DNA of 10,914 nucleotides from Candidatus Altimarinota bacterium (GTDB lineage: Bacteria; Patescibacteriota; Gracilibacteria; UBA4473): contig JAGYLK010000050.1 in assembly GCA_018401175.1 (NCBI GenBank), positions 1 to 10,914 of the forward strand, written 5' to 3'. The notes below the pieces were generated by a model, which searched no databases, was not told where the DNA came from, and saw only the letters and a program-made list of their open reading frames with translations. Both the position numbers and the translations under genes were made by a program. Below are positions 1-7,367 of the stretch, in pieces (the stretch's first letter is position 1; each line of letters begins with the position of its first letter).

Positions 1-788
1 GTTGGAAATAATGATGGTATTCTCTCCCATTGTTGAGGAAGAAACTCAATCCAGAGAGACGTACATGAAATATTTTTTCTCTGTATTTCCTGTGCAAATT
101 TGCTCAATACATCGAGTCCATCTTTTCCAGAAAAAAGAGCTTCTTGTGGTTCTTTTTGCACTTCCTTTGAGATAGAAATCGTCGTTGGAACGTATGGCAA
201 ATTGGCAATAATAATGTCAAAATGAGACCCTTCAGATATTGTCGAAAAGAGGTCTGAATAGGCGGTATGAATATTCTGATGATGAAATCGAAAGTTCTTT
301 TTTGCAACACTTAATGCCGCACGAGATATATCTACTGCCAGAACTTCTGCATCTGGAAATTTTTTGGCAAGAGCAAGCGCAATACATCCACTTCCCGTTC
401 CGATATCCAGAATTGATTGGGGTCGTGTTTCTGTTTGTTCTATATGCTGCACTAATATTTCTGTTTCATCACGAGGAATTAATACTGACGGCGTAACAAA
501 AACACGAAATCCAGCCCACTCCTTCCATCCACGAATATAAGCCAACGGAATATGCTGTAATCGCAAAGACAGAAAATACTGAAATTTCCATCGCTTCCAA
601 AAAGGAAGAATCATTTTCCCCTGTGTCCGCAGAAGAGAACGATCAACTCCCAAAACATGTGACAACAGTACTTCTGCTTCGAGTCGAGGATTTTCAAAGG
701 AGGCTAATTTTTTTTCGGCAAAAAAAAGAACGCCAGAAAGACTCTGACGTGTAATTTTTGAGGATGCCGAACCAGAAGAAGGTATCAA
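1..788 (-). CDS. prmC: Peptide chain release factor N5-glutamine methyltransferase PrmC/HemK (3' end cut by window edge)
   Basis: PrmC methylates the glutamine of the GGQ motif in release factors RF1/RF2 with SAM, which tunes translation termination in the cytoplasm. I translated the frame by hand. It is open from a TTG at 788 to the left edge, giving 262 codons; the family is about 280 residues, so only a short C-terminal piece is missing. Visible marks are VLIPRDETE at residues 102-110, the SAM-binding DIGTGSG at 128-134, an acidic AVDIS after the next strand (about 151-155), and the catalytic-site NLPY at 196-199. The last is a variant of the usual NPPY. The TTG overlaps the TGA stop of rpsU (TTGA). 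No ATG lies near the expected N-terminus and no Shine-Dalgarno sequence is seen, so translation is probably coupled to rpsU. The family call is secure; the start is probable. Confidence 0.9.
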   Translation of the reverse strand, partial: MIPSSGSASSKITRQSLSGVLFFAEKKLASFENPRLEAEVLLSHVLGVDRSLLRTQGKMILPFWKRWKFQYFLSLRLQHIPLAYIRGWKEWAGFRVFVTPSVLIPRDETEILVQHIEQTETRPQSILDIGTGSGCIALALAKKFPDAEVLAVDISRAALSVAKKNFRFHHQNIHTAYSDLFSTISEGSHFDIIIANLPYVPTTISISKEVQKEPQEALFSGKDGLDVLSKFAQEIQRKNISCTSLWIEFLPQQWERIPSLFP

Positions 789-991
789 CTTAAAAATTGA
801 CGTTTTTTGGCTGTTGCTCGATATCCTTCTCGCTTCACCGCCGCTTCACGTATTTTTCGTGGTGTAGGAGCTTGAGAGAAATAACGACCATTGCGGAAAG
901 CTTTCAACAAGCCACGTGATTTTATATGTCCTCCAAACCGCTTAAGCATGCGATCAAATGACTCCCCGGATTTAACTGTTACTTTAATCAT
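785..991 (-). CDS. rpsU: Small ribosomal subunit protein bS21
   Basis: A 68-aa, strongly basic protein. It has the bS21 pattern: an IKVTVKSGESFDRMLKRF start, a central aromatic RNGRYFSQAPTPRKIRE segment, and a Lys/Arg-rich tail ending KKRQFLS. bS21 sits on the 30S platform near the 3' end of 16S rRNA, where mRNA leaders pair. The ATG at 991 follows a promoter-like sequence so closely that the mRNA may be leaderless (see 999-1026). No Shine-Dalgarno sequence precedes it. Its TGA stop overlaps the TTG start of prmC, so the two genes form a tight translational pair. In well-studied Bacteroidota, bS21 helps hide the anti-Shine-Dalgarno sequence. That is suggestive next to the SD-poor genes here, but it is only an analogy. 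Confidence 0.93.
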   Translation of the reverse strand: MIKVTVKSGESFDRMLKRFGGHIKSRGLLKAFRNGRYFSQAPTPRKIREAAVKREGYRATAKKRQFLS

Positions 992-998
992 CGCGCGA

Positions 999-1026
999 AT
1001 TTTAGTTTTCCCATCTCCGTTGTCAA
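999..1026 (-). promoter_or_regulatory. Promoter for rpsU-prmC, possibly giving a leaderless mRNA
   Basis: On the minus strand, a perfect -35 TTGACA (1026-1021) is followed after 16 bp by TAAAAT (1004-999). Only 7 nt separate the -10 from the rpsU ATG at 991. Normal start-site spacing puts transcription within a base or two of the A of ATG. The 73-bp gap after the upstream SLH gene shows no clear U-tailed terminator. Confidence 0.6.
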
Positions 1027-1064
1027 ATTTTTTTGATGCAATACTGGTTTCCTCAAAATTATTC

Positions 1065-2258
1065 CTAAGGATTGAATCGAATTGGCGTAAATTGTCTCGT
1101 TACAAATTCTATTGGCGTTGTTTTATATATCTTTCTTCCATACTCATCTTCTGTCTCCAATACTACTGTCGTAGAGCCAATAACCTGCTCTATGGAGAGT
1201 ACTCCATCTCCGGCTCGAGAATAGAAATATTGATCTGCATCTGGTTTTATTTTTACACGCAAAGCCAAGATATCTCCTGCCTGAATAACATTCTCTATTC
1301 CACTAAAAAGGGCTGATCCCGTACGATCTAGATGTACTACCGAATCAATGCCCGGTCCAACAATTTGTACTTCAAAATTTCGATCAGGACCGACATTGGT
1401 AGACTCAAATCGCAATTTGAATTCAAGAGAGGTAAGTTCTACTCGACTCTCTAAAGAATTGGTAAGTCGTAATTGTCCCAAAAGTTGCCAATCTGAATCC
1501 CGTGACATAGGAATTGGATCCTCATCGGCATTTGTTTCTACTTTTAATACCGAACGCTGGACATCATATCCTTGTAGATTTGGATTAAAATCACTGCCTC
1601 GCGGATATGCCGTTCGACGAGAATCAATTTTTACCCCTGTAAAATCATTTGTCTGTGACGTCCCCAAAAGACGAGGCATACGCAAAACCATAGAGATGGT
1701 CCACGCCGCACTTGCTCGAGTCACTCCTGCTTCTGGATGAAAAAAGCTCGATCTATCAGTTCGAATAAGTCCATTTGCATACATGGCAGCAACAGGATCT
1801 CCAAACCAAATACGAGCTGGAACATCTGAAAAACTCGGGACATTGTCTTCATCAGACTCGATGGAAAAAGCTCGTTGTAATAATGTTGCCCACTCTGCAT
1901 TATTGATGGGATTTTCTGGACGAAAACTTCCGTCTTCATATCCATTGATCCATCCTTCTGCCACAGCTGTATTTACTGCATCGGCAAACCATGCGTCTCG
2001 GGGAACGTCGGAAAAATTCCGAACGTACTCCGTATCCCCTATATCCATGTTTTTGGTACGAAAGAGAATTGTCAGCGCTTCAGCTCTATTGATGGGACTC
2101 TCTGGACGAAAGGTGCCGTCCGCATATCCTGTCATAACTCCTGCGTCCTTTACCGCCTCAATGGAATCCTCACTCCATGCCGGAAAATCTGCGAAATCTA
2201 CAAAACGACAAAACGCTATCGAAGGAAGGATCAATGCCAAAAAAAGTAATTTTTTCAT
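1065..2258 (-). CDS. Secreted S-layer homology (SLH) protein with three SLH domains and a beta-rich C-terminal region
   Basis: The 397-aa protein starts with a signal peptide (MKKLLFLALILPSIAF). Three SLH modules follow, at about residues 21-68, 81-128 and 142-190. Each has the FxDVP/WF..AV, G-x-I/M-xGY-DG-FRPE and INRAE-type signatures (INRAE at 57-61, INNAE at 119-122, VTRAS in the third). SLH triplets usually anchor proteins to cell-wall polymers. Residues from about 215 to 397 form a beta-rich region with no family I can name. It resembles repeats in the 581-aa secreted protein at 3704-5449. I chose the ATG at 2258 over an upstream in-frame ATG at 2324 because the signal peptide begins there and the longer form would run into the divergent gene. 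The leader is pyrimidine-rich (TCTCTCCTTG) with no Shine-Dalgarno sequence. The cysteine after the signal segment lacks a proper lipobox. Confidence 0.9.
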   Translation of the reverse strand: MKKLLFLALILPSIAFCRFVDFADFPAWSEDSIEAVKDAGVMTGYADGTFRPESPINRAEALTILFRTKNMDIGDTEYVRNFSDVPRDAWFADAVNTAVAEGWINGYEDGSFRPENPINNAEWATLLQRAFSIESDEDNVPSFSDVPARIWFGDPVAAMYANGLIRTDRSSFFHPEAGVTRASAAWTISMVLRMPRLLGTSQTNDFTGVKIDSRRTAYPRGSDFNPNLQGYDVQRSVLKVETNADEDPIPMSRDSDWQLLGQLRLTNSLESRVELTSLEFKLRFESTNVGPDRNFEVQIVGPGIDSVVHLDRTGSALFSGIENVIQAGDILALRVKIKPDADQYFYSRAGDGVLSIEQVIGSTTVVLETEDEYGRKIYKTTPIEFVTRQFTPIRFNP

Positions 2259-2277
2259 CAAGGAGAGACTACTGGAT

Positions 2278-2306
2278 TTGATTTTAATAGCAAATTTTGG
2301 TACAAA
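2278..2306 (+). promoter_or_regulatory. Promoter for the kinase-PurN fusion gene, placed for a leaderless start
   Basis: TTGATT (2278-2283), a 17-bp spacer and TACAAA (2301-2306) lie in the 54-bp divergent gap. A start site about 7 nt past the -10 falls on the GTG at 2313. This is why I prefer that codon to the GTG at 2307. The -10 is a modest match. Confidence 0.45.
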
Positions 2307-2312
2307 GTGTTC

Positions 2313-3434
2313 GTGAAAAAACAAAACATTGTTCTCGTTGGATTCCGCGGTGCAGGAAAAGCTCGTTTCGGTCAGGCTATCGCCAAAGTACTCGGTCTTC
2401 CTTTTGCTGACCTCGATGCCGAGGTTGAGTTTGTTCTCGGAGAATCAATCGAACATTTCGTCGAAAAATTTGGGTGGCAAGAGTTTCGCGCTGTAGAACA
2501 GCGTGTCGTTCATGACTTTTCCCGAAATTTCTCAGGCGTCATTGCCACTGGTGGGGGAACCATTGAAAATTCCAAAAATCTCCAAAATTTGAAGAAAAAT
2601 GGATTTTTTGTCTTCTTGAACCCCAGTTTTATGAAGATACGAAAATTTCTCCTCCGAGAGGCGGAAAAGGGCAATTATCAACGAGTAAATCCCGAACTAA
2701 CACTTATACAAGAAATCGATCAATTATGGAGACAACGAAAAGATATTTATTCGGCAACAGCTGATGTAGAAGTCATGCCCGAATTTGATGGAAAGGAGCT
2801 AGAAGAGGCAAAAAAAATAGTCGAACAACTTCCTGCAAATATTCTTCCGATTGCGCCTCCCGTGAAAAAAGTGGCACTTTTTTCCAGTAGTAACGGTTCT
2901 ACCATACAGGGACTCTTTGATGCGCAAGCAAAAGGCCGAATTCCTAATGTAGAATTCTCTCTTTTTGTAACCGACAAACCTGATTCGGGAGCGCTCAAAA
3001 AAGCAAAAAAACAGGGCATAAAACTCTGTGAAATATTAGAAACTCAAACAGAGGAAACCCGTGAGGAATATGATAGAGCATTGATTAATATACTTCGAAA
3101 CCAACAACCCGATGTGGTTCTACTTGCAGGATGGATGAGAATCCTTTCTCCGCTCTTTTGCGAGCAATTTGGTCCCATAACCTGGAACGTACATCCATCA
3201 CTCCTCCCTGACCACGCAGGACTCATGGGAGATGCCGTACACAAAGAAGTTCTCAATGATGGAGACCGATACACGGGATGTTCGATCCATCGAGTTTCTT
3301 CTGAGGTTGATGCCGGAGAAATGGTACTGCAACGAAAAATTCCAGTTGAGGAAAACGACACTGTTGATTCCCTCCGAGTCAAAGTACAACGCCAGGAGGT
3401 ATTAGGATTTTGTGAGGGATTGGAGCGACGGTAG
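2313..3434 (+). CDS. Fusion protein: shikimate kinase-like domain plus phosphoribosylglycinamide formyltransferase (PurN)
   Basis: A single open frame of 373 aa. Residues 1-155 match shikimate kinase (ATP-dependent 3-phosphorylation of shikimate). They show a P-loop GFRGAGKA at 10-17, DLD at 33-35, FR at 58-59, GGG at 80-82, a lid-region Arg124 and RQRKDIY at 140-146. The P-loop ends in Ala17 where active kinases have Ser/Thr to hold Mg2+, and the lid reads YQRVNP rather than the usual RPLL, so activity is in doubt. After a linker (about 155-183), residues 184-373 match PurN, which formylates GAR with 10-formyl-THF in purine synthesis. They show SSSNGSTIQ, LLAGWMRILSP, WNVHPSLLP with catalytic Asn292 and His294, TGCSIH, and EVDAGE with Asp333. 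All three catalytic residues are present. Codon use looks uniform across the join and no frameshift is visible. A GTG at 2307 is the alternative start. Domain calls are secure; the role of the fusion is unknown. Confidence 0.88.
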   Translation: MKKQNIVLVGFRGAGKARFGQAIAKVLGLPFADLDAEVEFVLGESIEHFVEKFGWQEFRAVEQRVVHDFSRNFSGVIATGGGTIENSKNLQNLKKNGFFVFLNPSFMKIRKFLLREAEKGNYQRVNPELTLIQEIDQLWRQRKDIYSATADVEVMPEFDGKELEEAKKIVEQLPANILPIAPPVKKVALFSSSNGSTIQGLFDAQAKGRIPNVEFSLFVTDKPDSGALKKAKKQGIKLCEILETQTEETREEYDRALINILRNQQPDVVLLAGWMRILSPLFCEQFGPITWNVHPSLLPDHAGLMGDAVHKEVLNDGDRYTGCSIHRVSSEVDAGEMVLQRKIPVEENDTVDSLRVKVQRQEVLGFCEGLERR

Positions 3435-3463
3435 TTTCAAAGGGGGAGCTCTTTTGTGAAACT
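3433..3463. repeat. Inverted repeat beginning in the stop codon of the fusion gene
   Basis: AGTTTCA (3433-3439) pairs perfectly with TGAAACT (3457-3463). A weaker inner stem surrounds the GAGCTC at 3446-3451. It could act as a 3'-end hairpin for the plus-strand transcript, but no T-tract follows, so it is not a standard intrinsic terminator. Confidence 0.45.
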
Positions 3464-3587
3464 TCAAACTTCAGACTAAAAACTGCAAAGAAGGAATAGA
3501 TTTGCAATTTCTCGTTTCCAGTTTGAGTTTGATACATAAATTTTGTAAATTTCACTCTTCCCTTTCTCTTTTTCGGGAAAACACTGA

Positions 3588-3610
3588 GGTCCAGATTACA
3601 AATCTGAACC
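3588..3610. repeat. REP-like inverted repeat (GGTCCAGATT-ACA-AATCTGAACC)
   Basis: Two 10-nt arms with one mismatch (a G-U pair in RNA) surround a 3-nt loop. It lies in the 269-bp gap between convergent genes. Short palindromes of this kind resemble dispersed REP elements mobilised by REP-associated transposases, but no transposase is in the window. Confidence 0.5.
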
Positions 3611-3625
3611 CGCGAAGGATTTTCC

Positions 3626-3658
3626 GAGAGACAACGGATCATGCTCCATTGTTCTCTC
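3626..3658. repeat. Imperfect hairpin in the convergent gap
   Basis: GAGAGACAACGGA (3626-3638) and TCCATTGTTCTCTC (3645-3658) are complementary except for one bulge and one mismatch, around a 6-nt loop. It is the second of three inverted repeats stacked between the convergent gene ends. Confidence 0.4.
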
Positions 3659-3667
3659 CTTTGTAGA

Positions 3668-3687
3668 CAAGGGGTTTAAACCCCTTG
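3668..3687. repeat. Perfect 20-bp palindrome between convergent genes
   Basis: CAAGGGGTTT followed directly by AAACCCCTTG, 16 bp beyond the stop of the 581-aa gene on the minus strand. It could terminate transcription from that side, but the following minus-strand bases are TCTACAAAGG rather than a T-tract. Its loopless symmetry also fits a dispersed palindromic element. Confidence 0.5.
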
Positions 3688-3703
3688 CCAATAAAAATGA
3701 TAT

Positions 3704-5449
3704 CTAATTCCCAAACCGTTTCACGACAACGGTATTACTCGGGATGCCTGAAACCAAATATCCAGAGACCCAATCGGTTGTTGAAACACTATGCATGCGT
3801 GCCGATGTATCCGACCAGATGAAATTTGATCCGGTTGAACGCACCGATGAGAGTGTTCCTGAGGCATAAACGCTGTCTCCTAGAATTTTTACCGCGACCG
3901 AATCAGCATCTGCATTCCCGGAAATATCATCTAATTTTACACGAAGTCCAAATTGCACAGAATTATTTTTGGAAACATAAAACTCTGTTGGGAAATCAAC
4001 GATTACTGTATTCCCCGAAGCGGTAATCGTTGCTGATTCTGGGTATTCCTGTGATCCATGAATCCGAACTAATTCAATATCACTCGGATCAAGAGATCCC
4101 CCATCAAAAATACATCCACTCGGATACACGCCAAAGGAAATACGTCCAATTGCGGCATTGCTTGGTCCTCCATGTACCAGAAAGCGGAAAACCGTTTCTG
4201 GCGTATCGGTACCCACCGCAAAGGAATACTGTGTTCCCGCTGGACTTATCGTCATTTTTCCACGAGAGAGAGAAAATGGTTCTGAATCAACCGAAAAGTT
4301 TTTGTTGGAATCTGGCAATTCTCGTCCCGTTGTTTTGCTTTCTACAATGACGTCTGCTGGAAAGGCATCTAACTGGAATCGGGCGTCCAAAGAAGATTGT
4401 GGCAGCGGATCTGCTACTTGTACTTGAAATCCAAGAGACGCCTGCTGGTTTCGTCCAACAAATACGGAAGGAGAAAATCGTAATTTTACCACTCCGTTTG
4501 AAAATCTACCGGTGGCAATAACTTTGCCAGTAGAAAGATCACGCGCACTTACTCTGTCGATAAAGGAATCTATATCACTGCCGGTCAGCGTGTTTCTCAA
4601 TGTAATTTCTCGAATATTGAGATCGTCATAACTGGCTGAAAAATTGGCAGCTAATACATATGCTTCCTCTCCTGCTGACAACATTCCTCCCGAAATGTGC
4701 GTATAGGTATTTCCCGAAACAGATGCATTTGCACCAGTAAGAGTTGAAACAGGATCGAATACAATTTTATAGGAATTGGGCGTTCCTCGTAATTGAACGG
4801 ACACAACATTCTGAGACAACTCCCCTCTTGCCGTCATTCGATCTACTCGCAATCGAAGTGTCCCTGGAATATGTGATACGACATTCGGGTCTTTTATTTT
4901 TATCGAAACGGGAAAAGACAGCGATTCTCCTCGTGGCAGACGCACATTGTGGAACTGAACCGTCACACGACCATTTGTATCAAAGCTGACGGTTTCTCCT
5001 GCAATTTCGAGCTCCAAATTCTGAACATCCTCGGCAATACCACTGTTGGAATAGAGACGAAATGTTGCTTCATCCAAAAGCACCGATTCTATGAACCTCG
5101 TCGATGTTTTCGCCGTTGTGTTTTCAACCCCCAACGTAAAAACTTCAATCGGATTTGTGGTAATCGTGTGTACTGATTCTCGAGGACGAATCGGTGTGAT
5201 TCGAGCCGTTACGAAAGCCTGAGAAACTCCTGGTCGTACATAATGCGACGTATTCGATGATGATACAGCCGGGCGAGAAACGGGGTTTGGCGATGGTGTC
5301 AAAGAAACCGAAGGTGTAGTGGCTCCAAAAGCGCTCTGACGTATCTGAATCCAGTGTTTCCAGGCGCTTGCGAAATCAGATGATGCAGAAGAAGGAGTAA
5401 TAAAGAGTACTCCCGACAAAATCACAACAATCGCATATATTTTTTTCAT
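3704..5449 (-). CDS. Secreted 581-aa beta-rich repeat protein of unknown function, possible surface-layer component
   Basis: The protein opens with a signal peptide (MKKIYAIVVILSGVLFI..., cleavage likely near residue 22). A Ser/Thr/Pro-rich stretch follows (about 44-68), typical of an extracellular linker. The rest is rich in alternating hydrophobic strands and holds three similar blocks, at about 101-225, 255-375 and 395-530. Each has the order: hydrophobic strand, residues on a local event or site, a short strand after an NG/GN turn, an F-x-V/P strand, then a closing strand such as FPVSIKIKDP, LGFQVQVADP or FGLRVKLDDI. There is one cysteine (446) and no recognisable catalytic motif or SLH domain. 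A similar closing strand (ILALRVKIKPD) is seen in the C-terminal part of the SLH protein at 1065-2258, so the two may share a module. The leader before the ATG is GATACAGAGAA with at most a weak GAG. I do not recognise the family. Confidence 0.85.
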   Translation of the reverse strand: MKKIYAIVVILSGVLFITPSSASSDFASAWKHWIQIRQSAFGATTPSVSLTPSPNPVSRPAVSSSNTSHYVRPGVSQAFVTARITPIRPRESVHTITTNPIEVFTLGVENTTAKTSTRFIESVLLDEATFRLYSNSGIAEDVQNLELEIAGETVSFDTNGRVTVQFHNVRLPRGESLSFPVSIKIKDPNVVSHIPGTLRLRVDRMTARGELSQNVVSVQLRGTPNSYKIVFDPVSTLTGANASVSGNTYTHISGGMLSAGEEAYVLAANFSASYDDLNIREITLRNTLTGSDIDSFIDRVSARDLSTGKVIATGRFSNGVVKLRFSPSVFVGRNQQASLGFQVQVADPLPQSSLDARFQLDAFPADVIVESKTTGRELPDSNKNFSVDSEPFSLSRGKMTISPAGTQYSFAVGTDTPETVFRFLVHGGPSNAAIGRISFGVYPSGCIFDGGSLDPSDIELVRIHGSQEYPESATITASGNTVIVDFPTEFYVSKNNSVQFGLRVKLDDISGNADADSVAVKILGDSVYASGTLSSVRSTGSNFIWSDTSARMHSVSTTDWVSGYLVSGIPSNTVVVKRFGN

Positions 5450-5502
5450 TTCTCTGTATCAATAAATGTGATTTGATTGTGCCGGTCCAAAAAAAATTTG
5501 CA

Positions 5503-5537
5503 AGAAAAAAACCCTCTCGTAGGACAGGGCTTTTTTT
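5503..5537 (-). terminator. Intrinsic terminator between the 280-aa gene and the 581-aa gene
   Basis: On the minus strand, an A-tract, GCCCT, a 10-nt loop, AGGGT and a run of T (to about 5505) form a compact hairpin with a U-tail. It lies 35 bp past the TAA at 5572 and before the ATG at 5449. The flanking A- and T-tracts are complementary, so it could work in both directions. Confidence 0.75.
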
Positions 5538-5571
5538 GGTGTTCCTCCTGTGTGTTCCTCCAGCAAAATAC

Positions 5572-6414
5572 TTATTCCAGAATCATACGGAATGAAGAAG
5601 ACAAACGTTTTGCCACAACGATTGCTTCACTTGCAAATTGACGATCAGCAATAGTTTCCAACAAAAACATGTTTTTTGTTTCTGGCTCTTGTACAAAATA
5701 TCGAGTGATGAATACTTCTCGCCCCATGTATGTCCCCAAGAAACTTTCTGTATGCGTAGCTGTGTACGTATTCGTTCCCAATATTCTATCTGTACGCTGT
5801 GTCAAGCGAGCAACTCGGCTCAAAGCATTTATCTTTGCTCCTACGTTTTCCAAATGATTCATATTATTTGAAAGATTGATAGCACATGATTGAAAACTTA
5901 CATTTTTACATACTCCGTCTATTTTACGAACAGTAACTTCAAATGTAGTTCCATCTCCTACACTAAGCATTCCGTTTTCTATTGTTGGATTCCATCCCCG
6001 TGGAAGTTCTACAGAAAATCCATCTGCAACAACGGTATCTACTACCAAAAAGGTAGCATCTAAATTTTTGACCGTAAGTTTTTCCCGAGCGGCTCTTTGT
6101 GCAGAAAATCCAATAGTGTTGCTCATCGGACGAAGTACCAAATCTGTATTTTCGGTGGCAGATTTTCCGGAAAAAATGTTTCGTTTATTCCGTGGGTATC
6201 GAAGATTCTGAATCGTTGGTCGAACCACAGATGCCTTGGCCGTTGTTGTTTCTTCGACTACTCGCTGCGGTGCAGCAAAACGACGTTCACTTCGCTGTTG
6301 GAGTGATTGTTGATACAAATAGGCGTGATACGCATCTCGTGATGCATCTGAGAGAGAGATGACAGTCGTTCCAATGAGAACGAAGGCGAGGGTCAGGACG
6401 AGAAATTTTTTCAT
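5572..6414 (-). CDS. Secreted protein with one two-cysteine domain (family member A)
   Basis: A 280-aa protein: signal peptide (MKKFLVLTLAFVLIGTTVISLSDA), a basic, low-complexity region (about 25-130), then a C-terminal domain at 131-280. The domain starts GFSVELPRGW, has Cys169 and Cys177 seven residues apart, and ends SSSFRMILE. The segment SFQSCAIN matches GFQQCAIN in the neighbouring 280-aa protein, and the total lengths are equal, so the two are paralogs. The layout (aromatic-Pro start, alternating strands, final helix with SFxF-like strand) recalls PsbP/Mog1-like small secreted domains; this is a fold guess only. The ATG at 6414 begins 36 bp after the stop of the upstream gene with no terminator between, suggesting co-transcription. 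The leader is CT-rich (CTCCCTTTCTCCC) with no Shine-Dalgarno sequence. No enzyme motif was found. Confidence 0.85.
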   Translation of the reverse strand: MKKFLVLTLAFVLIGTTVISLSDASRDAYHAYLYQQSLQQRSERRFAAPQRVVEETTTAKASVVRPTIQNLRYPRNKRNIFSGKSATENTDLVLRPMSNTIGFSAQRAAREKLTVKNLDATFLVVDTVVADGFSVELPRGWNPTIENGMLSVGDGTTFEVTVRKIDGVCKNVSFQSCAINLSNNMNHLENVGAKINALSRVARLTQRTDRILGTNTYTATHTESFLGTYMGREVFITRYFVQEPETKNMFLLETIADRQFASEAIVVAKRLSSSFRMILE

Positions 6415-6450
6415 GGGAGAAAGGGAGTTTAAAAAAGGGAGAAAGAATGT

Positions 6451-7293
6451 TTATTCGAATCGGATAGTACGAGAAACTGCGTTGAGCAAATTCTCTGCTC
6501 GTGGAGCATCGTATACCGATGACCATCCTTCTAGATACACGACTTCATTTGTGAGTGGATTTTGTATCGTATGTATAACGTATGTTCGTTCTGTTCCAAA
6601 ATCATTTACGCTAAATATTTCTTCAAAATGAGGAACGAGCACATTTTTATTCCCAATAATCGTTCGACGGAGTGAGAATTCACGGGAGACATTCCATGTT
6701 GCCGTCAAGCTACGACGTGCGCGAAGATGTTTGGCATAATTAATCGCACATTGCTGAAATCCAAGAGCCGTACACGCAGCATCAAATTTTTCAATTTCAA
6801 ATACCAAATCGCTTCGCTTGTCCATATATTGTCCATCTTCATTTTTGAACACATTTGCTGGAAGCTGAAACGTAATTCCTTCGATTGGTTGTTCCCATCC
6901 ATAAGTATTTGGTTTTTCAATTTCTTTTGTCGTGACAACTGGCAAAAGGTCATCATGTCGAACCACATTTTCTTTGTTTGAATGAAGATTCTCATCTCGT
7001 GGAAACAATGCGTCATGCGCTGAACGCCATGCAGCATAACTCTTACGATCATACGTTTTTGTTTTCTGCTGTTGAAAATTGTACCAAAATTTAAATTTTG
7101 CCATTTCATTATCCGTACAGGGCTGTGTCCGACGCAAATGATTTCGATAATTGTATGCAAATACGCGGTTTGTCGTTGGACGCACCGGAGAATCATTACA
7201 ACACGTTGCTGTTATTTTTGCTGATCCCAGCGTTATGAATGCTGCTGATGTAACTGCTACCACCAGTGCCGAAATTGAGAGAAATTTTTTCAT
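6451..7293 (-). CDS. Secreted protein with one two-cysteine domain (family member B)
   Basis: A 280-aa protein with signal peptide MKKFLSISALVVAVTSAAF and likely cleavage after LGSA (residue 25). The middle (26-135) is rich in Asn, Gln, Lys and aromatic residues and contains CC at 31-32 and Cys59. The domain at 138-280 begins GITFQLP, carries Cys174 and Cys182 seven residues apart within CTALGFQQCAIN, and ends AVSRTIRFE. This is the same plan as the downstream 280-aa gene, with cysteines at nearly the same positions. I chose the ATG at 7293 because the signal peptide starts there; an in-frame ATG at 7323 would add ten residues and lie over the terminator T-tract. The leader is CT-rich (ATTCTCTTCTCATCAT). 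A terminator-like hairpin lies just upstream (7314-7345). Function is unknown; the paired cysteines suggest a disulfide outside the cytoplasm. Confidence 0.85.
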   Translation of the reverse strand: MKKFLSISALVVAVTSAAFITLGSAKITATCCNDSPVRPTTNRVFAYNYRNHLRRTQPCTDNEMAKFKFWYNFQQQKTKTYDRKSYAAWRSAHDALFPRDENLHSNKENVVRHDDLLPVVTTKEIEKPNTYGWEQPIEGITFQLPANVFKNEDGQYMDKRSDLVFEIEKFDAACTALGFQQCAINYAKHLRARRSLTATWNVSREFSLRRTIIGNKNVLVPHFEEIFSVNDFGTERTYVIHTIQNPLTNEVVYLEGWSSVYDAPRAENLLNAVSRTIRFE

Positions 7294-7313
7294 ATGATGA
7301 GAAGAGAATGGAT

Positions 7314-7345
7314 AAAAAAACACGCGCTTGGAGAAGCGTTCGTGC
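7314..7345 (-). terminator. Intrinsic terminator or attenuator upstream of member B
   Basis: On the minus strand CACG-AA-CGCTT, a CTCC loop, AAGCG-CGTG and seven T form a 9-bp stem with a 2-nt bulge and a U-tail. It lies about 60 bp after the stop of the 470-aa gene and 20 bp before the ATG at 7293. It can terminate the upstream gene. It may also attenuate member B if that gene is read from the promoter at 7368-7396. Confidence 0.75.
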
Positions 7346-7367
7346 TTTTTGTTTTTGTTTCGTGTTA

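Noticed and set aside
104..496. Short open frames on both strands at the left end
   Set aside because: They lie inside prmC, whose motifs are clear in the frame starting with TTG at 788.
891..1316. 141-aa plus-strand open frame
   Set aside because: It runs antisense across rpsU and the end of the SLH gene, both firmly identified, and its composition is not protein-like.
1348..1740. 130-aa plus-strand open frame, and the 177-aa one at 1783-2316
   Set aside because: Both are antisense shadows of the SLH gene; the second shows mirror copies of the SLH repeats, as expected of a shadow.
2196..2258. Lipoprotein signal in the SLH protein (Cys after the hydrophobic segment)
   Set aside because: The residue before the Cys is Phe (SIAFC), which does not fit a lipobox; an ordinary signal peptide is more likely.
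6705..7196. 163-aa minus-strand open frame
   Set aside because: It overlaps the 280-aa secreted protein in another frame. The latter has a signal peptide and paralogs; this one has neither.
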